Source of the DNA: Leptolyngbya sp. O-77
GTDB lineage: Bacteria > Cyanobacteriota > Cyanobacteriia > Elainellales > Elainellaceae
Direction of reading: 5' to 3'
DNA length: 64,000 nucleotides
Assembly: GCF_001548395.1 (NCBI RefSeq)
Contig: NZ_AP017367.1
Location: 1,091,001-1,155,000, forward strand
Shown here piece after piece: positions 56,271 through 64,000 of this stretch (position 1 is its first letter; each line of letters opens with the position of its first letter). Made by a program: the position numbers and the translations under genes. The notes under the pieces are model-generated. The model made no database searches, had not been told where the DNA came from, and was given only the letters and a program-made list of their open reading frames with translations.

Positions 56271-56376
56271 GACACCTATCTCCGCGTTGCGCCGACTCGG
56301 GAGCACACAACCGGCCCGCCAAAGTCAGATCGTCAGCAGCCTCAGAGGCAGCTTCGGAATTATCCTTACAGAAGCA

Positions 56377-56496
56377 CTAGGAGCGCTGAATTTTATCCTT
56401 TTGGCTGATAAAGATGAGACCGACTGCTGTTGGCACAACCACAATCAGGAGGCCAGCTAGCAAGCTGTAGAAGAAGTTCATCAAAGAGGGAGTCAT
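56377..56496 (-). CDS. psbX: Photosystem II reaction center protein X (PsbX)
   Basis: 39 residues: MTPSLMNFFYSLLAGLLIVV, then VPTAVGLIFISQKDKIQRS. This is the textbook PsbX sequence: one transmembrane helix, the TPSL start and the SQKDxIxR tail. PsbX sits beside cytochrome b559 in PSII and affects Q(A)/Q(B) function. The gene is too short for usual ORF cut-offs. A TATAAC box about 31 bp before the start codon is its likely promoter, and ycf66 follows downstream. Confidence 0.96.
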   Translation of the reverse strand: MTPSLMNFFYSLLAGLLIVVVPTAVGLIFISQKDKIQRS

Positions 56497-56526
56497 GGGT
56501 GTTTAACCTTAAAGTTTGGCGACTTT

Positions 56527-56555
56527 GTTATAAACAATTCTATCGGTCGGTTAAC
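56527..56555 (-). promoter_or_regulatory. psbX: Candidate psbX promoter
   Basis: On the minus strand TATAAC (56532-56527) is preceded at 17 bp by TTAACC. The transcript would begin near 56520 and leave a leader of about 24 nt. The -35 match is weak. Confidence 0.4.
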
Positions 56556-56791
56556 CGCTTGAGAAGCGTTTTGCGGGAAAGGATTTTTGGTGAGGCTGCT
56601 GACGGGAGAGCGATCGCCCTAAAATGACGGCACGACAGTCGGCTAACGGACACAGGCTCAGCGTAAAATGGGAGTCGAGAGGGTTGCTAAATGTAACAAT
56701 CTTGTCTGACTTTTCTCAGAAATCTGGGTTCTGGGAGCCGGTCTTTCGGGAATTTGGGTTAGCCGTTTTAGCAAATATGGCGGGTTGAGCT

Positions 56792-57079
56792 ATGACTTCG
56801 GTGGCGATCGCTTCTTTGGTATTAAGCCTTGGGCTGGGGCTGATGATTCTCCTCTGCATTTTTCGCATCGTCCTCACCTGGTATCCCCAGATCGACCTGA
56901 CCCAAATGCCATTTAAGCTGGTGGCGCTGCCAACGGAACCCTTCCTTGCGCCCACCCGAAAAATCGTCAAACCCTTTGGAGGGGTTGATATTTCCCCCAT
57001 CATCTGGGTTGGCATTTTTAGCCTGCTCCGCGAACTGCTCCTAGGGCAGCAGGGCTTATTAACCATGCTCACCTATTAA
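56792..57079 (+). CDS. YggT family membrane protein
   Basis: 95 residues. Two helices (IASLVLSLGLGLMILLCIFRIVLTW and ISPIIWVGIFSLLRELLLG) flank the family block QMPFKLVALPTEPFLAPTRKIVKPFGGVDISP. YggT/Ycf19-type proteins are found in bacteria and plastids and have been linked to envelope homeostasis and, for Ycf19/CCB3, to cytochrome b6f assembly and nucleoid partitioning. The exact role here is open. The stop codon lies in a run of tandem units. Confidence 0.93.
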   Translation: MTSVAIASLVLSLGLGLMILLCIFRIVLTWYPQIDLTQMPFKLVALPTEPFLAPTRKIVKPFGGVDISPIIWVGIFSLLRELLLGQQGLLTMLTY

Positions 57080-57112
57080 GACATCTATTAAGACAGACAT
57101 CTATTAAGACAT
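57073..57112. repeat. Three tandem CTATTAAGACAT units
   Basis: Units at 57073-57084, 57085-57100 (with GACA inserted) and 57101-57112. The first contains the TAA stop of the YggT gene. Confidence 0.85.
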
Positions 57113-57127
57113 CCGTAAGATACCTAC

Positions 57128-57220
57128 TAGGACTTACGCATTTGCAATCAAATTTTCTGGGTTTTGGACGAGTTCTCGTGGTCTGCGCCCGAAAGAACTC
57201 GTCCAACTGCGTAAGTCCTA
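57128..57220. mobile_element. 93-bp palindromic MITE/IS-remnant with GGACTTACGCA ends
   Basis: TAGGACTTACGCA (57128-57140) and TGCGTAAGTCCTA (57208-57220) are perfect 13-bp inverted repeats flanked by TA. Inside, TTGGACGAGTTCT pairs with AGAACTCGTCCAA, so the whole element can fold into a stepped hairpin. AGGACTTACGCA ends are seen on insertion sequences and MITEs of many cyanobacteria. There is no coding capacity. Confidence 0.85.
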
Positions 57221-57316
57221 ACCTAATTAAGAATTTAGAGCGGGACTAATGTGACGAGAGGAATTGTGTGTCTTCTCCCTCACGTTCTTGTTGCTTACTA
57301 CCCCTGCTGTCGCCCC

Positions 57317-58780
57317 CTACTCTATGCCTTCCAGCAAGGTCTGCACTCGCCCATCGGGATACAGCACCACCCGCAGCGTGGCGCGGCGACCTGTGGGCAG
57401 GGGTGACACCAACGTTTCGCCCATCAGCGGCATTCCAGAGCGATCGACGTAAATGCCTGCTGCTTCGCCCAGAGGAACAACTTGCTGCACCACGCCGTTT
57501 GCAGCGACAATCACGCGATATTCCAGCGCCCGGTTCAGGTTTTCGGGCGGCTGCCAGCGAGACTGAAAGTATTGCTGTGCTTCGCCAACCTGGGGAATGC
57601 TGCCCGTGGACAAACGGGACGGGGCAGAACGCATCGCTGCGTCGGGTCGGGACGAGTCGGCAGCAAAGGAGCCGCTGGCGGCTTCAGCGTTTTCTTCTGG
57701 CAGGCCCATCACAGTTGGGTCAGGCAAATCCCCGGTTCGCGCTATTGCGGCGGGATCTTCGGGAAGCAGCACTGGAGCAGGAGCCGCCGCCGGACGCTGG
57801 ACAGGTGGCTGGGGAATGACCTGGGGCGGCGCGGCTGGGACTGCTGGCGGGCGGACTGGGGCTGCCTGGGGTGCGGGCTGCGGGAGGGTGGCTTGTCCGG
57901 GAGCGGCTCCAGTAGGCGGAGTGGGCAGCGGCAGGGTGGCTCCTGGCGGAATGGTGGGGATCGGCGGCGGGCTGGGCAGCGCGGCGGGGCTGGGAACCTG
58001 GGCGGTTGCTTCAGGAAGCGTTGTGGTGCTGTAGGCTTCTGGCGCAGGCTGGTTTGCGCTCAGTTCCGATGGCTCTGCGTTTTCTGTGGCAACCGTTGCG
58101 CTGGGCGGTGCGTTCACGTCCATCACAAACTTGGCAATGCTGCCCGTCACCCCGACAGCCAGCACGGCTACCGCGGCCACCCGCAGCCATTCGGGCGATC
58201 GCCTCGTTCCCCCAACATGGGGCAAATCTACCGCTAGCGACTCGGCTGTGTAGGCATCTAGCGCCTCTGCCAGATCCACCAACTGCGTTGTGCTAAGGCG
58301 AACCGTGTCTACCGCTGCGCTCGCCGCCAGCGTCCCTAGATGCAGTTCATGGGCCAGCAGACCTAGCGGCTTCAGTTGGATGCCTTCTGCGCCAACCCGC
58401 AGGTCTACCCCGTCGCGATTGACGATTTCAAGGCCCTGAGCTGGGGTCTTGTCCTCCGGCAGACCTTGGGCGACCACTGCGACCAAGGGCGATCGCTCTG
58501 GGGCCAGCCGCAGCAGTGCCTCATCCGCCAACCCTGCATCGGAACCAAGCAGACGCGCCACATACTCGCTGACGGTTGCGTGCAGCGCTTCTAGCTGACG
58601 GCGATCGCCCTGTACCTCCAACTGCTGCTCTGTCGGGCGACGCGGATCGTCAAACCGCAGATTGAACCGCACGTTTTTCATGACCGTCTGATCAGTCCAG
58701 CGCGACAGCGCCGACCCAGTGGCCCGCACCTCTAGCGTGCAGGTTGGGGGGGTGTATCGTCGGAGAACGGCAGGTGGCAT
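57317..58780 (-). CDS. DUF4335 family protein
   Basis: 487 residues. Residues 1-195 are a soluble domain (starting LRRYTPPTCTLEVRATGSAL) typical of DUF4335, found only in cyanobacteria. A transmembrane helix (LRVAAVAVLAVGVTGSIAKFV, about 200-220) leads to a Pro/Ala-rich linker of about 150 residues. The C-terminal domain (400-487: QYFQSRWQPPENLNRALEYRVIV... and ATLRVVLYPDGRVQTLLEG) resembles a second small beta domain. The layout suggests an anchor connecting cytoplasm and periplasm. It is co-oriented with a DUF3038 gene 60 bp upstream, a frequent pair in cyanobacteria. Function unknown. Confidence 0.88.
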   Translation of the reverse strand: MPPAVLRRYTPPTCTLEVRATGSALSRWTDQTVMKNVRFNLRFDDPRRPTEQQLEVQGDRRQLEALHATVSEYVARLLGSDAGLADEALLRLAPERSPLVAVVAQGLPEDKTPAQGLEIVNRDGVDLRVGAEGIQLKPLGLLAHELHLGTLAASAAVDTVRLSTTQLVDLAEALDAYTAESLAVDLPHVGGTRRSPEWLRVAAVAVLAVGVTGSIAKFVMDVNAPPSATVATENAEPSELSANQPAPEAYSTTTLPEATAQVPSPAALPSPPPIPTIPPGATLPLPTPPTGAAPGQATLPQPAPQAAPVRPPAVPAAPPQVIPQPPVQRPAAAPAPVLLPEDPAAIARTGDLPDPTVMGLPEENAEAASGSFAADSSRPDAAMRSAPSRLSTGSIPQVGEAQQYFQSRWQPPENLNRALEYRVIVAANGVVQQVVPLGEAAGIYVDRSGMPLMGETLVSPLPTGRRATLRVVLYPDGRVQTLLEGIE

Positions 58781-58840
58781 GTTAGGCGTTGGCAGTGAGG
58801 GATCAAGGGTTCGGAGGAAAATCAGGGACGGCTCTGCGGT

Positions 58841-59416
58841 TCACTTAGCTCGGTCAATCAGCGCCAGCCACAGCCGCCGGGGGCCATGCGGGGTGCTATA
58901 AAACAGCAGGTCGATCAGCAGCTTGAGGGCGAGGTAGGTGAGATGGTCAGGAGTCACTGCATCGTCGTCCATCCGCTCCTGATAGGTGTTGTGGAAGGTG
59001 TCGAGGTAGTCGCCCAAGAGCGCGGTTTGGTGCGGTTCGCGGCCCTGCTCGGTGAGTTGCTCTAGCAGCGTGACAGCCCGACGGATGAGTTCCTGGTGCT
59101 GCTGGGCCAGGTGGCAGATGATCAGCACGAGCGATCGCGCTTCGTCCACGTCCATGCGTTTGCGCCCTTGCCCCTTCCGCAGCGGGCTGGATTGTCGCAG
59201 CCGCCACAGCGCTACCCGATCGGCAACGACTTCCGTCAAACCTAGCGTTTCTGCTGCCTGGAGCATCGCGTCGGAGCCAATGCCCGCCAGTGCCTCTAGC
59301 GCCAGCAGCACCAAGTCAAGCTGAGCCTTGATGCTGTCTAGCTGGGCGGGGTCGGGCTGGTTGGCTAGGGGCAGCGCGTCCTGCACAGAGGCGCGGGGCT
59401 TGGTGGTCGGCGGCAT
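58841..59416 (-). CDS. DUF3038 family protein
   Basis: 191 residues. It is mostly helical and soluble, with the family-like LDSIKAQLDLVLLALEALAGIGSDAML, the basic GRKRMDVDEARSLVLIICHLA and the end DHLTYLALKLLIDLLFYSTP. DUF3038 is cyanobacteria-specific and without known role. The pairing with DUF4335 suggests one functional unit. Upstream (124 bp) lies the carotenoid oxygenase gene in the same direction. Confidence 0.9.
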   Translation of the reverse strand: MPPTTKPRASVQDALPLANQPDPAQLDSIKAQLDLVLLALEALAGIGSDAMLQAAETLGLTEVVADRVALWRLRQSSPLRKGQGRKRMDVDEARSLVLIICHLAQQHQELIRRAVTLLEQLTEQGREPHQTALLGDYLDTFHNTYQERMDDDAVTPDHLTYLALKLLIDLLFYSTPHGPRRLWLALIDRAK

Positions 59417-59540
59417 AAGTCTAGACTAAGGCAGGCGTAACGCGAAGGAGACTCGGTTACAGGTCTTGAAACCAGACGCGCAGAATCAGCGGTCGAGTTC
59501 CCTCCAATCGTACCGCGTTGGCTGGAGGATCAGGCTGCAA

Positions 59541-60983
59541 CTATGCCGATCGCCAAGTGCCGTGGAAGCCGATGGGGATGACGCTGGGCAGCCCCAGCCG
59601 GCAGATGGGGCCTGCTTCTAGGCGATCGCCCGCGTAGATCCAGACCTCGCTCTGGTGGCGATTGCCATCGTAGACCACCGTCAGCAGCCAGCCCTGAGCA
59701 GGATGCTCTGGATCGGGCGCAAAAATTGGCTCCACGACGTAGCGGCGGGGCCCGGCGGCGGCGACAGTGAGCGTGTCGGTGGTGTGGTCATAGCGGGCGA
59801 TCGCCCCAAACAGCTCTCCTTGCTCCTCCGCTTTCGGTAGGTGAACCGTGAGGTAGGTGTGCTTCCAGGGCTGCCCCACGTCTCTCGGTGCAACAGTGGG
59901 AAACTCGCAGCCCCGCTCCACCACAGCGCTCATGCCCAGCACCCTGGCAGACTGCGGATCGAGGCGCAGTTCCCACAGTGTGCCCGTGGTGCGGGTGGTG
60001 GTGTGGCCTGTAGCGACTTCCTTGAGGAACTGATTCGTCGAAAAATCGGGATAGCGAACCAGATTCAGCAGGATGTCTCCCTCTGCCGTTTCTGCGCCGT
60101 TGCCTAAGTGCCACTGAAACCAGGGTTCTGCCTCGCCCCGGCTAACCAGGGACAGGCTTTCCCGATCAAAGATCCAGATTTGCGTACCCATCTCCGGCTT
60201 CCAGGCGAAGGCATCGCTGGCGCTTTGTAGATTCAGCAACAGCGGCAGCGCCTTAATCCGCACCGGATTCACCAAAAACACGAGGTATCGTCCCGCCAGC
60301 ACAAAGTCATGCACCAGCGGAATACCCTCCAGCGGAATTGCCGCCCGCCGCTTCACTGTGCCATCTGCTGCACAGTGATAGAGATTTAGCACGGCGCTGT
60401 GCCCAAAGGACAAGCCAAAGTTAAAAATTTCTCCCGTGCGGCCGTCGCGCTTGGGATGGGCCGAAAAAGGCAGCCCGTCCAGTCCAGCGACGTTCTCCGC
60501 GCCGAGGGTTTCCAGGGTTTCCAGGTCGAGCGCGTGGGGCAGTCCGGCTTCCCACAGCGCCAAAAGGCGATCGCCCAGTGCCAGGACGGCGGTATTCGCC
60601 ACGTTTTTAGGCGATTTGCCAAATCTTGCCCACAGCGGCCCTGGCGGGGTCATGCCGTAATTTCCAAACAGCAGCCGTCTCGCCGCTTCCTCTGCCCGAT
60701 AGCCCGCCGTTTGCACATAGCGATAGGTGGCCGTAGCCGCGCCCTTGGCAAACCGCACCGCCAGAATCGCCCCGTCACCGTCGAACCAGTGTCCCATGCG
60801 CTGCCCGCCGCGCTCCAACCGCCCTGGCCCGTTGCGATAGAGCGTGCCTTGCAGTCCAAAAGGAACCTGCCCTTCTAGAACAGGCAGGGGGGTGGGCGAA
60901 AATTCTTGGGCCGTGTGCAGAACCGCTGCGGCCCAGGCAGGTGAGGATGTTGGGGAGTGGAGACTGGCAGAAACGGAACGCAT
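59541..60983 (-). CDS. Carotenoid cleavage oxygenase (RPE65 family)
   Basis: 480 residues, soluble seven-bladed propeller enzyme. The four Fe(II)-binding His are His176 (FSAHPKRD), His225 (IPLVHDFVL), His292 (FQWHLGNGA) and His474 (IGFHGTW). NGPGRLERGGQRMGHWFDGDG marks the N-terminal blade. Length and motifs match the Synechocystis ACO (Diox1) type, which cleaves apocarotenals to retinal, but substrate specificity cannot be read off. Retinal could serve a rhodopsin, though none is in this window. Confidence 0.94.
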   Translation of the reverse strand: MRSVSASLHSPTSSPAWAAAVLHTAQEFSPTPLPVLEGQVPFGLQGTLYRNGPGRLERGGQRMGHWFDGDGAILAVRFAKGAATATYRYVQTAGYRAEEAARRLLFGNYGMTPPGPLWARFGKSPKNVANTAVLALGDRLLALWEAGLPHALDLETLETLGAENVAGLDGLPFSAHPKRDGRTGEIFNFGLSFGHSAVLNLYHCAADGTVKRRAAIPLEGIPLVHDFVLAGRYLVFLVNPVRIKALPLLLNLQSASDAFAWKPEMGTQIWIFDRESLSLVSRGEAEPWFQWHLGNGAETAEGDILLNLVRYPDFSTNQFLKEVATGHTTTRTTGTLWELRLDPQSARVLGMSAVVERGCEFPTVAPRDVGQPWKHTYLTVHLPKAEEQGELFGAIARYDHTTDTLTVAAAGPRRYVVEPIFAPDPEHPAQGWLLTVVYDGNRHQSEVWIYAGDRLEAGPICRLGLPSVIPIGFHGTWRSA

Positions 60984-61130
60984 AATCGCTGAAGGCTGCT
61001 AGCGATAGCGTAGCGTACTCGTGGGATACGGGGCGATTGGCAGGCTGTCTAACGGGCGATCGCTCGCTATTGCTCTTGATGATGCTCTCCCTCGATCATC
61101 CTCTACGGAGATTCCCCTTTAGTATTTGTT

Positions 61131-63518
61131 TTAGTATTCAACCCAGGGTTCCTCCACTAAGTCCGCTGAATCCGCAGGCGCGTCATCTGGATCATCCCCA
61201 ATCGCGGCTGGCTCTGCCTCTGAGGCGGGTTCGCTCAGGTTGGCATCCGCCGCAGGAACAGGCGCTTCAACTGGGGCGATCGCCCCTTCAGCAGCAGGTG
61301 CCGGAGTCATGGGCGGAGCCACGTTTGGCTGAACAGCGGGGTTGGAAATTGCCTTCGCAGGTTCGGGAGCTTTGTGGGTTGGAGACGCCTCGGCTCCGCT
61401 GGGCAAGATTCTGGGCGAGAGGGGTTCCTCGGTGGAATAGTCGATAAAGCTGTCGCCGGGCGCATGACCCGGATCGGCGGGCGTGTCGGTAAAGGACTTG
61501 GCGGGTGCGTCAGAGGGCGAAGCGGCAGGATCTGCCGGGAGGGGAGCCTGACGATCCAGAATAATCGGTGTCTTGAGCGGCTGGTCAAACAGGGCCGAGG
61601 CTTGCTCCAGGTAGCGCAGAATGTCTTGGCCTTTATCGGCGGGGGCGATCGCCGCCTTATTCTGCTTCACCTGCACGGGCAAAAACTCCAGCCGCATCTG
61701 TTCTTCGCGCAGCGACACCTTCAGCATGGCGGTGTCATAGTCGGCTGGCTCGGTGCTGGTAGATTTGTCGGGATTTTCTGGTTGAAAGATAAAGTCGCCC
61801 AGAGAATAGGCGATCGCCCGTCCCTTGTAGATCTCTGCCCCTTGCAGCACGGTGGGATGATAGCCCACAACGAGATCGGCACCGTGGTCAATCGCAAAGC
61901 GGCAGAGCCGCATCTGGCGATCGCTCGGAAAGCTGGCCAACGCCTCGCCCCAGCGATAGTTCACCACTACCCAATCGACCTGGCTGCGAATCGCGTCGAT
62001 ATCCTCAGCGATTTGCTCCTCTAGCGCCGGATTGGTGCCCGCCCGCCAGAAACTTGCCGCCTGCAAGTCTGAATCGCTATACCCCAGGTAGGCAATGCGC
62101 TTGCCCCGCACCTCCACAATTTCGGGCTGGCGGGCTTCGCGGCGGTTGCGCCCCGCCCCGACCGGACGTAGCCCCTGCTGCTCTAGGGTTTGAATCGCCT
62201 GCCTGATCTGAGCAGCAGGCGTATCTGCCGACCCAGTTCCTGCGACGTGATTTCCTGCTGCCACACTTACCATCGTCAGCCCTGCATTGGGCAAGGGCGA
62301 CGGTTCTGCCGCGATATCTTCCAATACGGGCGGGTCGAGCCGCGTCAGCAGCACATCGGGATAGGGATAGGGCGTAGGAGCCGCGTCTGGCACGGGGCCA
62401 TGCAGAGAGGGCACGCGGAAAGGCGACTCGCTGCTAAAGGCCAGCGTTACGGTGGTGGGGTCGGGCACGGTAGAGAGGTCAGACGCGGGCCGCAGCACCG
62501 GAATCCGACCCGTTGGCGTGGTTACCGTAGGCGTTCCCGTCAGCAGGGCCACCGGATCGAGTCGTCGCATTAGCTCAACACCGCAGCCCACCAAAAACAC
62601 TGCTGCCGCTGTGGTTGCCATGCGGCCAACCTGAGACGGACTGACCCGCTCTGCCGTGTCCAACAGCCGATCGACTGTGATATTAAACGCCTGCACCGTG
62701 GCATCCATTGCCGCATCGAAGGTTTGCACGGTGGACATGCCCCACGCCTGCCAATCAGGCAGGGTCAGCGTCACGGTCGGCCAGTCCATGCGGGGCAGTT
62801 CTACGGAAATGGGCGGAAGGTGAACGGTTGGAAGGTGAACGGTTGGAAGATGAACGGTTGGAAGATGAACGGTTGGAAGATGAACAGCGGGCAACGCCAC
62901 CCGTGGCAGCGTTACTGCGACGGGACGGAGCGGCCGACGCTGAGCAGTCTTGCGGTGGCGTGGGCGGACTGCACGACTGGAATGAACCACCAGCGCGTTT
63001 GGGGGAGTGGTTGCCGGACGACGCGGGCGAATGGGCCGTGCCACCAGACGTTCTGCCACCTGCTCAGGGGCGGGCTGCACTGGGGCAACGGTTCGGCCGC
63101 GTAAAGAAGCCGTGCGGCGTGGCGATCGCCCCATCGGTTGTCGCTGAGTCCTGCGGCGCGGCGTACTTACCAGAGGAGGTACAGGATTTGGCGCAGGCGC
63201 GGCGGATAGCCGAAAGGACTGATCCCAGCGGATATCGGCAGACCCCATGACGCGCCCCAGCACGCGCACCCCCTCAATCAAATGAGAATTGAGCCGGACG
63301 AGGCGGCTGCAAATGAAGCGATTGAGGCGATCGCGCTCTGGCTCTCGGAAAAACTCCACCATCACCAGCAGCCAGCCGGGCCGATCCAGCGCGACACGGG
63401 CATAGATATTTTGCGGCACAAGGTAGGTGTTCAACCAGTAGGCGATCGCCCGAAAATCTCCGGCCCGCGCCAGTTGCAATACAGACGGTTGAGAGAAGGT
63501 ATCCAAGTCCATAGCCAT
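61131..63518 (-). CDS. CapA-like metallophosphatase-fold protein with N-terminal cyanobacterial domain
   Basis: 795 residues from ATG 63518 (MAMDLDTFSQPSVLQLARAG). The first 110 residues form a soluble domain seen at the start of several cyanobacterial proteins. A basic Pro/Arg-rich linker follows, then five VHLPT repeats and one transmembrane helix (MATTAAAVFLVGCGVELM, about 300). The periplasmic part (about 385-690) is CapA-like: VSVAAGNHVAGTGSADTPA, QVDWVVVNYRWG, GADLVVGYHPTVLQGAEIYKGR and IAYSLGDFIFQP. CapA is needed for polyglutamate capsule in Bacillus, and homologues are widespread. A Pro/Ala/Asp-rich acidic tail ends the protein. The usual first Asp-His motif of the fold looks degenerate (N-terminal metal site not evident), so catalysis is uncertain. 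Confidence 0.85.
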   Translation of the reverse strand: MAMDLDTFSQPSVLQLARAGDFRAIAYWLNTYLVPQNIYARVALDRPGWLLVMVEFFREPERDRLNRFICSRLVRLNSHLIEGVRVLGRVMGSADIRWDQSFRLSAAPAPNPVPPLVSTPRRRTQRQPMGRSPRRTASLRGRTVAPVQPAPEQVAERLVARPIRPRRPATTPPNALVVHSSRAVRPRHRKTAQRRPLRPVAVTLPRVALPAVHLPTVHLPTVHLPTVHLPTVHLPPISVELPRMDWPTVTLTLPDWQAWGMSTVQTFDAAMDATVQAFNITVDRLLDTAERVSPSQVGRMATTAAAVFLVGCGVELMRRLDPVALLTGTPTVTTPTGRIPVLRPASDLSTVPDPTTVTLAFSSESPFRVPSLHGPVPDAAPTPYPYPDVLLTRLDPPVLEDIAAEPSPLPNAGLTMVSVAAGNHVAGTGSADTPAAQIRQAIQTLEQQGLRPVGAGRNRREARQPEIVEVRGKRIAYLGYSDSDLQAASFWRAGTNPALEEQIAEDIDAIRSQVDWVVVNYRWGEALASFPSDRQMRLCRFAIDHGADLVVGYHPTVLQGAEIYKGRAIAYSLGDFIFQPENPDKSTSTEPADYDTAMLKVSLREEQMRLEFLPVQVKQNKAAIAPADKGQDILRYLEQASALFDQPLKTPIILDRQAPLPADPAASPSDAPAKSFTDTPADPGHAPGDSFIDYSTEEPLSPRILPSGAEASPTHKAPEPAKAISNPAVQPNVAPPMTPAPAAEGAIAPVEAPVPAADANLSEPASEAEPAAIGDDPDDAPADSADLVEEPWVEY
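62815..62889. repeat. Five 15-bp tandem units inside the CapA-like gene
   Basis: Units GGAAGGTGAACGGTT or GGAAGATGAACGGTT start at 62815, 62830, 62845, 62860 and 62875. On the minus strand they encode VHLPT repeats. Copies differ by one or two bases, indicating recent slippage expansion. Confidence 0.95.
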
Positions 63519-63542
63519 TTCAAAACATCTTTGAAGGTTCAA

Positions 63543-63953
63543 CCAAATAACCGCCCGCCGCGCCGACCGAAGCCCGGTTTAGCAGATCGCTTGTCTCATC
63601 GAACAAGAGTACCCACAGTGTATCGAAAGAAGCGGAAACTTAACGAATTTTGTCTGTGATCAATATCACCCATAGTCTGCGTTTAGCATCACGGGTTAGG
63701 AGCGATCGCCGTCAAGCCAGGAAATACGGAAGTCCCTAACAATTAGATACTTAGACTAGGTTTTTCAGTTTCTAAAGACTTTGGTGAAACGCACCCATCA
63801 TGCACCAGTACAGTTGCGCTTAGACCCATTGCTTAGATAGGTCTTTCAGATGGGTCGCTTGGGTCGTTGCGCTCAAGCCATTGTCAAATTTCACCTCAGG
63901 TTGCGCTCAGAGTTCCTGCCCAAGTCCCCCAATTCAGCCACAGAAAACTCGTT
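63543..63953. other. Upstream region of the last gene
   Basis: About 410 bp between the divergent CapA-like gene and the gene at the right edge. It is AT-rich around 63600-63790 and contains GATAGGTCTTTCAGATGGGT near-repeats (TTAGACCCATTGCTTAGATA and the following stretch). Promoters for both genes must lie here. No other feature was recognised. Confidence 0.45.
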
Positions 63954-64000
63954 ATGTCTAACCGTGGTTCTATGATTGATCGGCTCGTTCGCTCGGCGCT
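63954..64000 (+). CDS. N-terminal start of an unidentified gene
   Basis: ATG 63954 opens a frame that runs off the window after MSNRGSMIDRLVRSA. ATG 63972 is a second candidate start. Fifteen residues are too few to name the product. Confidence 0.4.
   Translation, partial: MSNRGSMIDRLVRSA

Noticed and set aside
62815..62889. Possible CRISPR-like repeat array
   Set aside because: Units are contiguous 15-bp tandem copies with no spacers, in frame inside a gene and encoding VHLPT.

Overview
The window comes from a cyanobacterium. It encodes PsbX, Ycf66, a phycobiliprotein lyase (CpcS/CpeS), heme oxygenase, Mg-protoporphyrin IX methyltransferase, a high-light-inducible protein, a carotenoid oxygenase and several cyanobacteria-only DUF families (DUF2839, DUF3038, DUF4335). 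The HIP1 octamer GCGATCGC and its GGCGATCGCC extension occur throughout. A FraD/FraE-like pair points to a filamentous lineage. The high GC and overall gene style suggest a Leptolyngbya/Thermoleptolyngbya-like organism, but that placement is only a guess.

Layout. 1-2.9 kb: the tail of a Uma2-type protein, ychF (carrying three apparent 1-bp indels), a small DUF2839 protein and a Tat-exported ferritin-like protein. 2.9-15.4 kb: a minus-strand cellulose synthesis and export operon, read from high to low coordinates as beta-barrel protein, TPR scaffold, GH8 endoglucanase lipoprotein, BcsB, BcsA-PilZ. A lipoprotein gene diverges from it. 17-25.5 kb: formamidase (with a candidate NtcA promoter), FmdB, UvrC, a translationally coupled Ser/Thr kinase-CHASE2 and SF1 helicase pair, and AroE. 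25.5-32.5 kb: AccC, then a tetrapyrrole/phycobilin group (heme oxygenase, ChlM, CpcS) and a secreted-type subtilase. 32.7-37.4 kb: a TPR-like exported protein, BolA, monothiol glutaredoxin, FraD-like, FraE-like permease (with a compensated frameshift) and PurQ/PurS. 37.5-48.5 kb: a Fur/Zur regulator, IlvE, a Crp-family regulator, membrane proteins, the copper ATPase CtaA, an L,D-transpeptidase, an ammonium transporter, a CPBP protease and a cyanobacterial AbrB. 48.5-50.2 kb is a long non-coding stretch. 50.2-64 kb: SdhB, Hli, a trypsin-like protease with PPC domains, two TolB-like lipoproteins, Ycf66, PsbX, YggT, the DUF4335/DUF3038 pair, a carotenoid oxygenase, a CapA-like protein and the start of one more gene.

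Three DNA-level themes stand out. First, a small MITE-like family of about 92-106 bp with terminal inverted repeats is present in three copies, and a different 93-bp palindromic element lies at 57.1 kb. Second, many gene borders carry 2-4 head-to-tail copies of an 11-18 bp unit, and TTAGGGG-type heptamer repeats sit directly against the start codons of chlM and purQ. Third, two conserved genes show clusters of compensating 1-bp indels, which are either assembly errors or real compensated frameshifts. No tRNA, rRNA, CRISPR array or intact insertion sequence was recognised.

The most interesting system is the cellulose operon. The outer-membrane function that proteobacteria place in one BcsC polypeptide appears to be divided here between a TPR protein and a separate barrel protein with a very long Pro/Gly-rich low-complexity arm, and the cellulase looks membrane-anchored as a lipoprotein.
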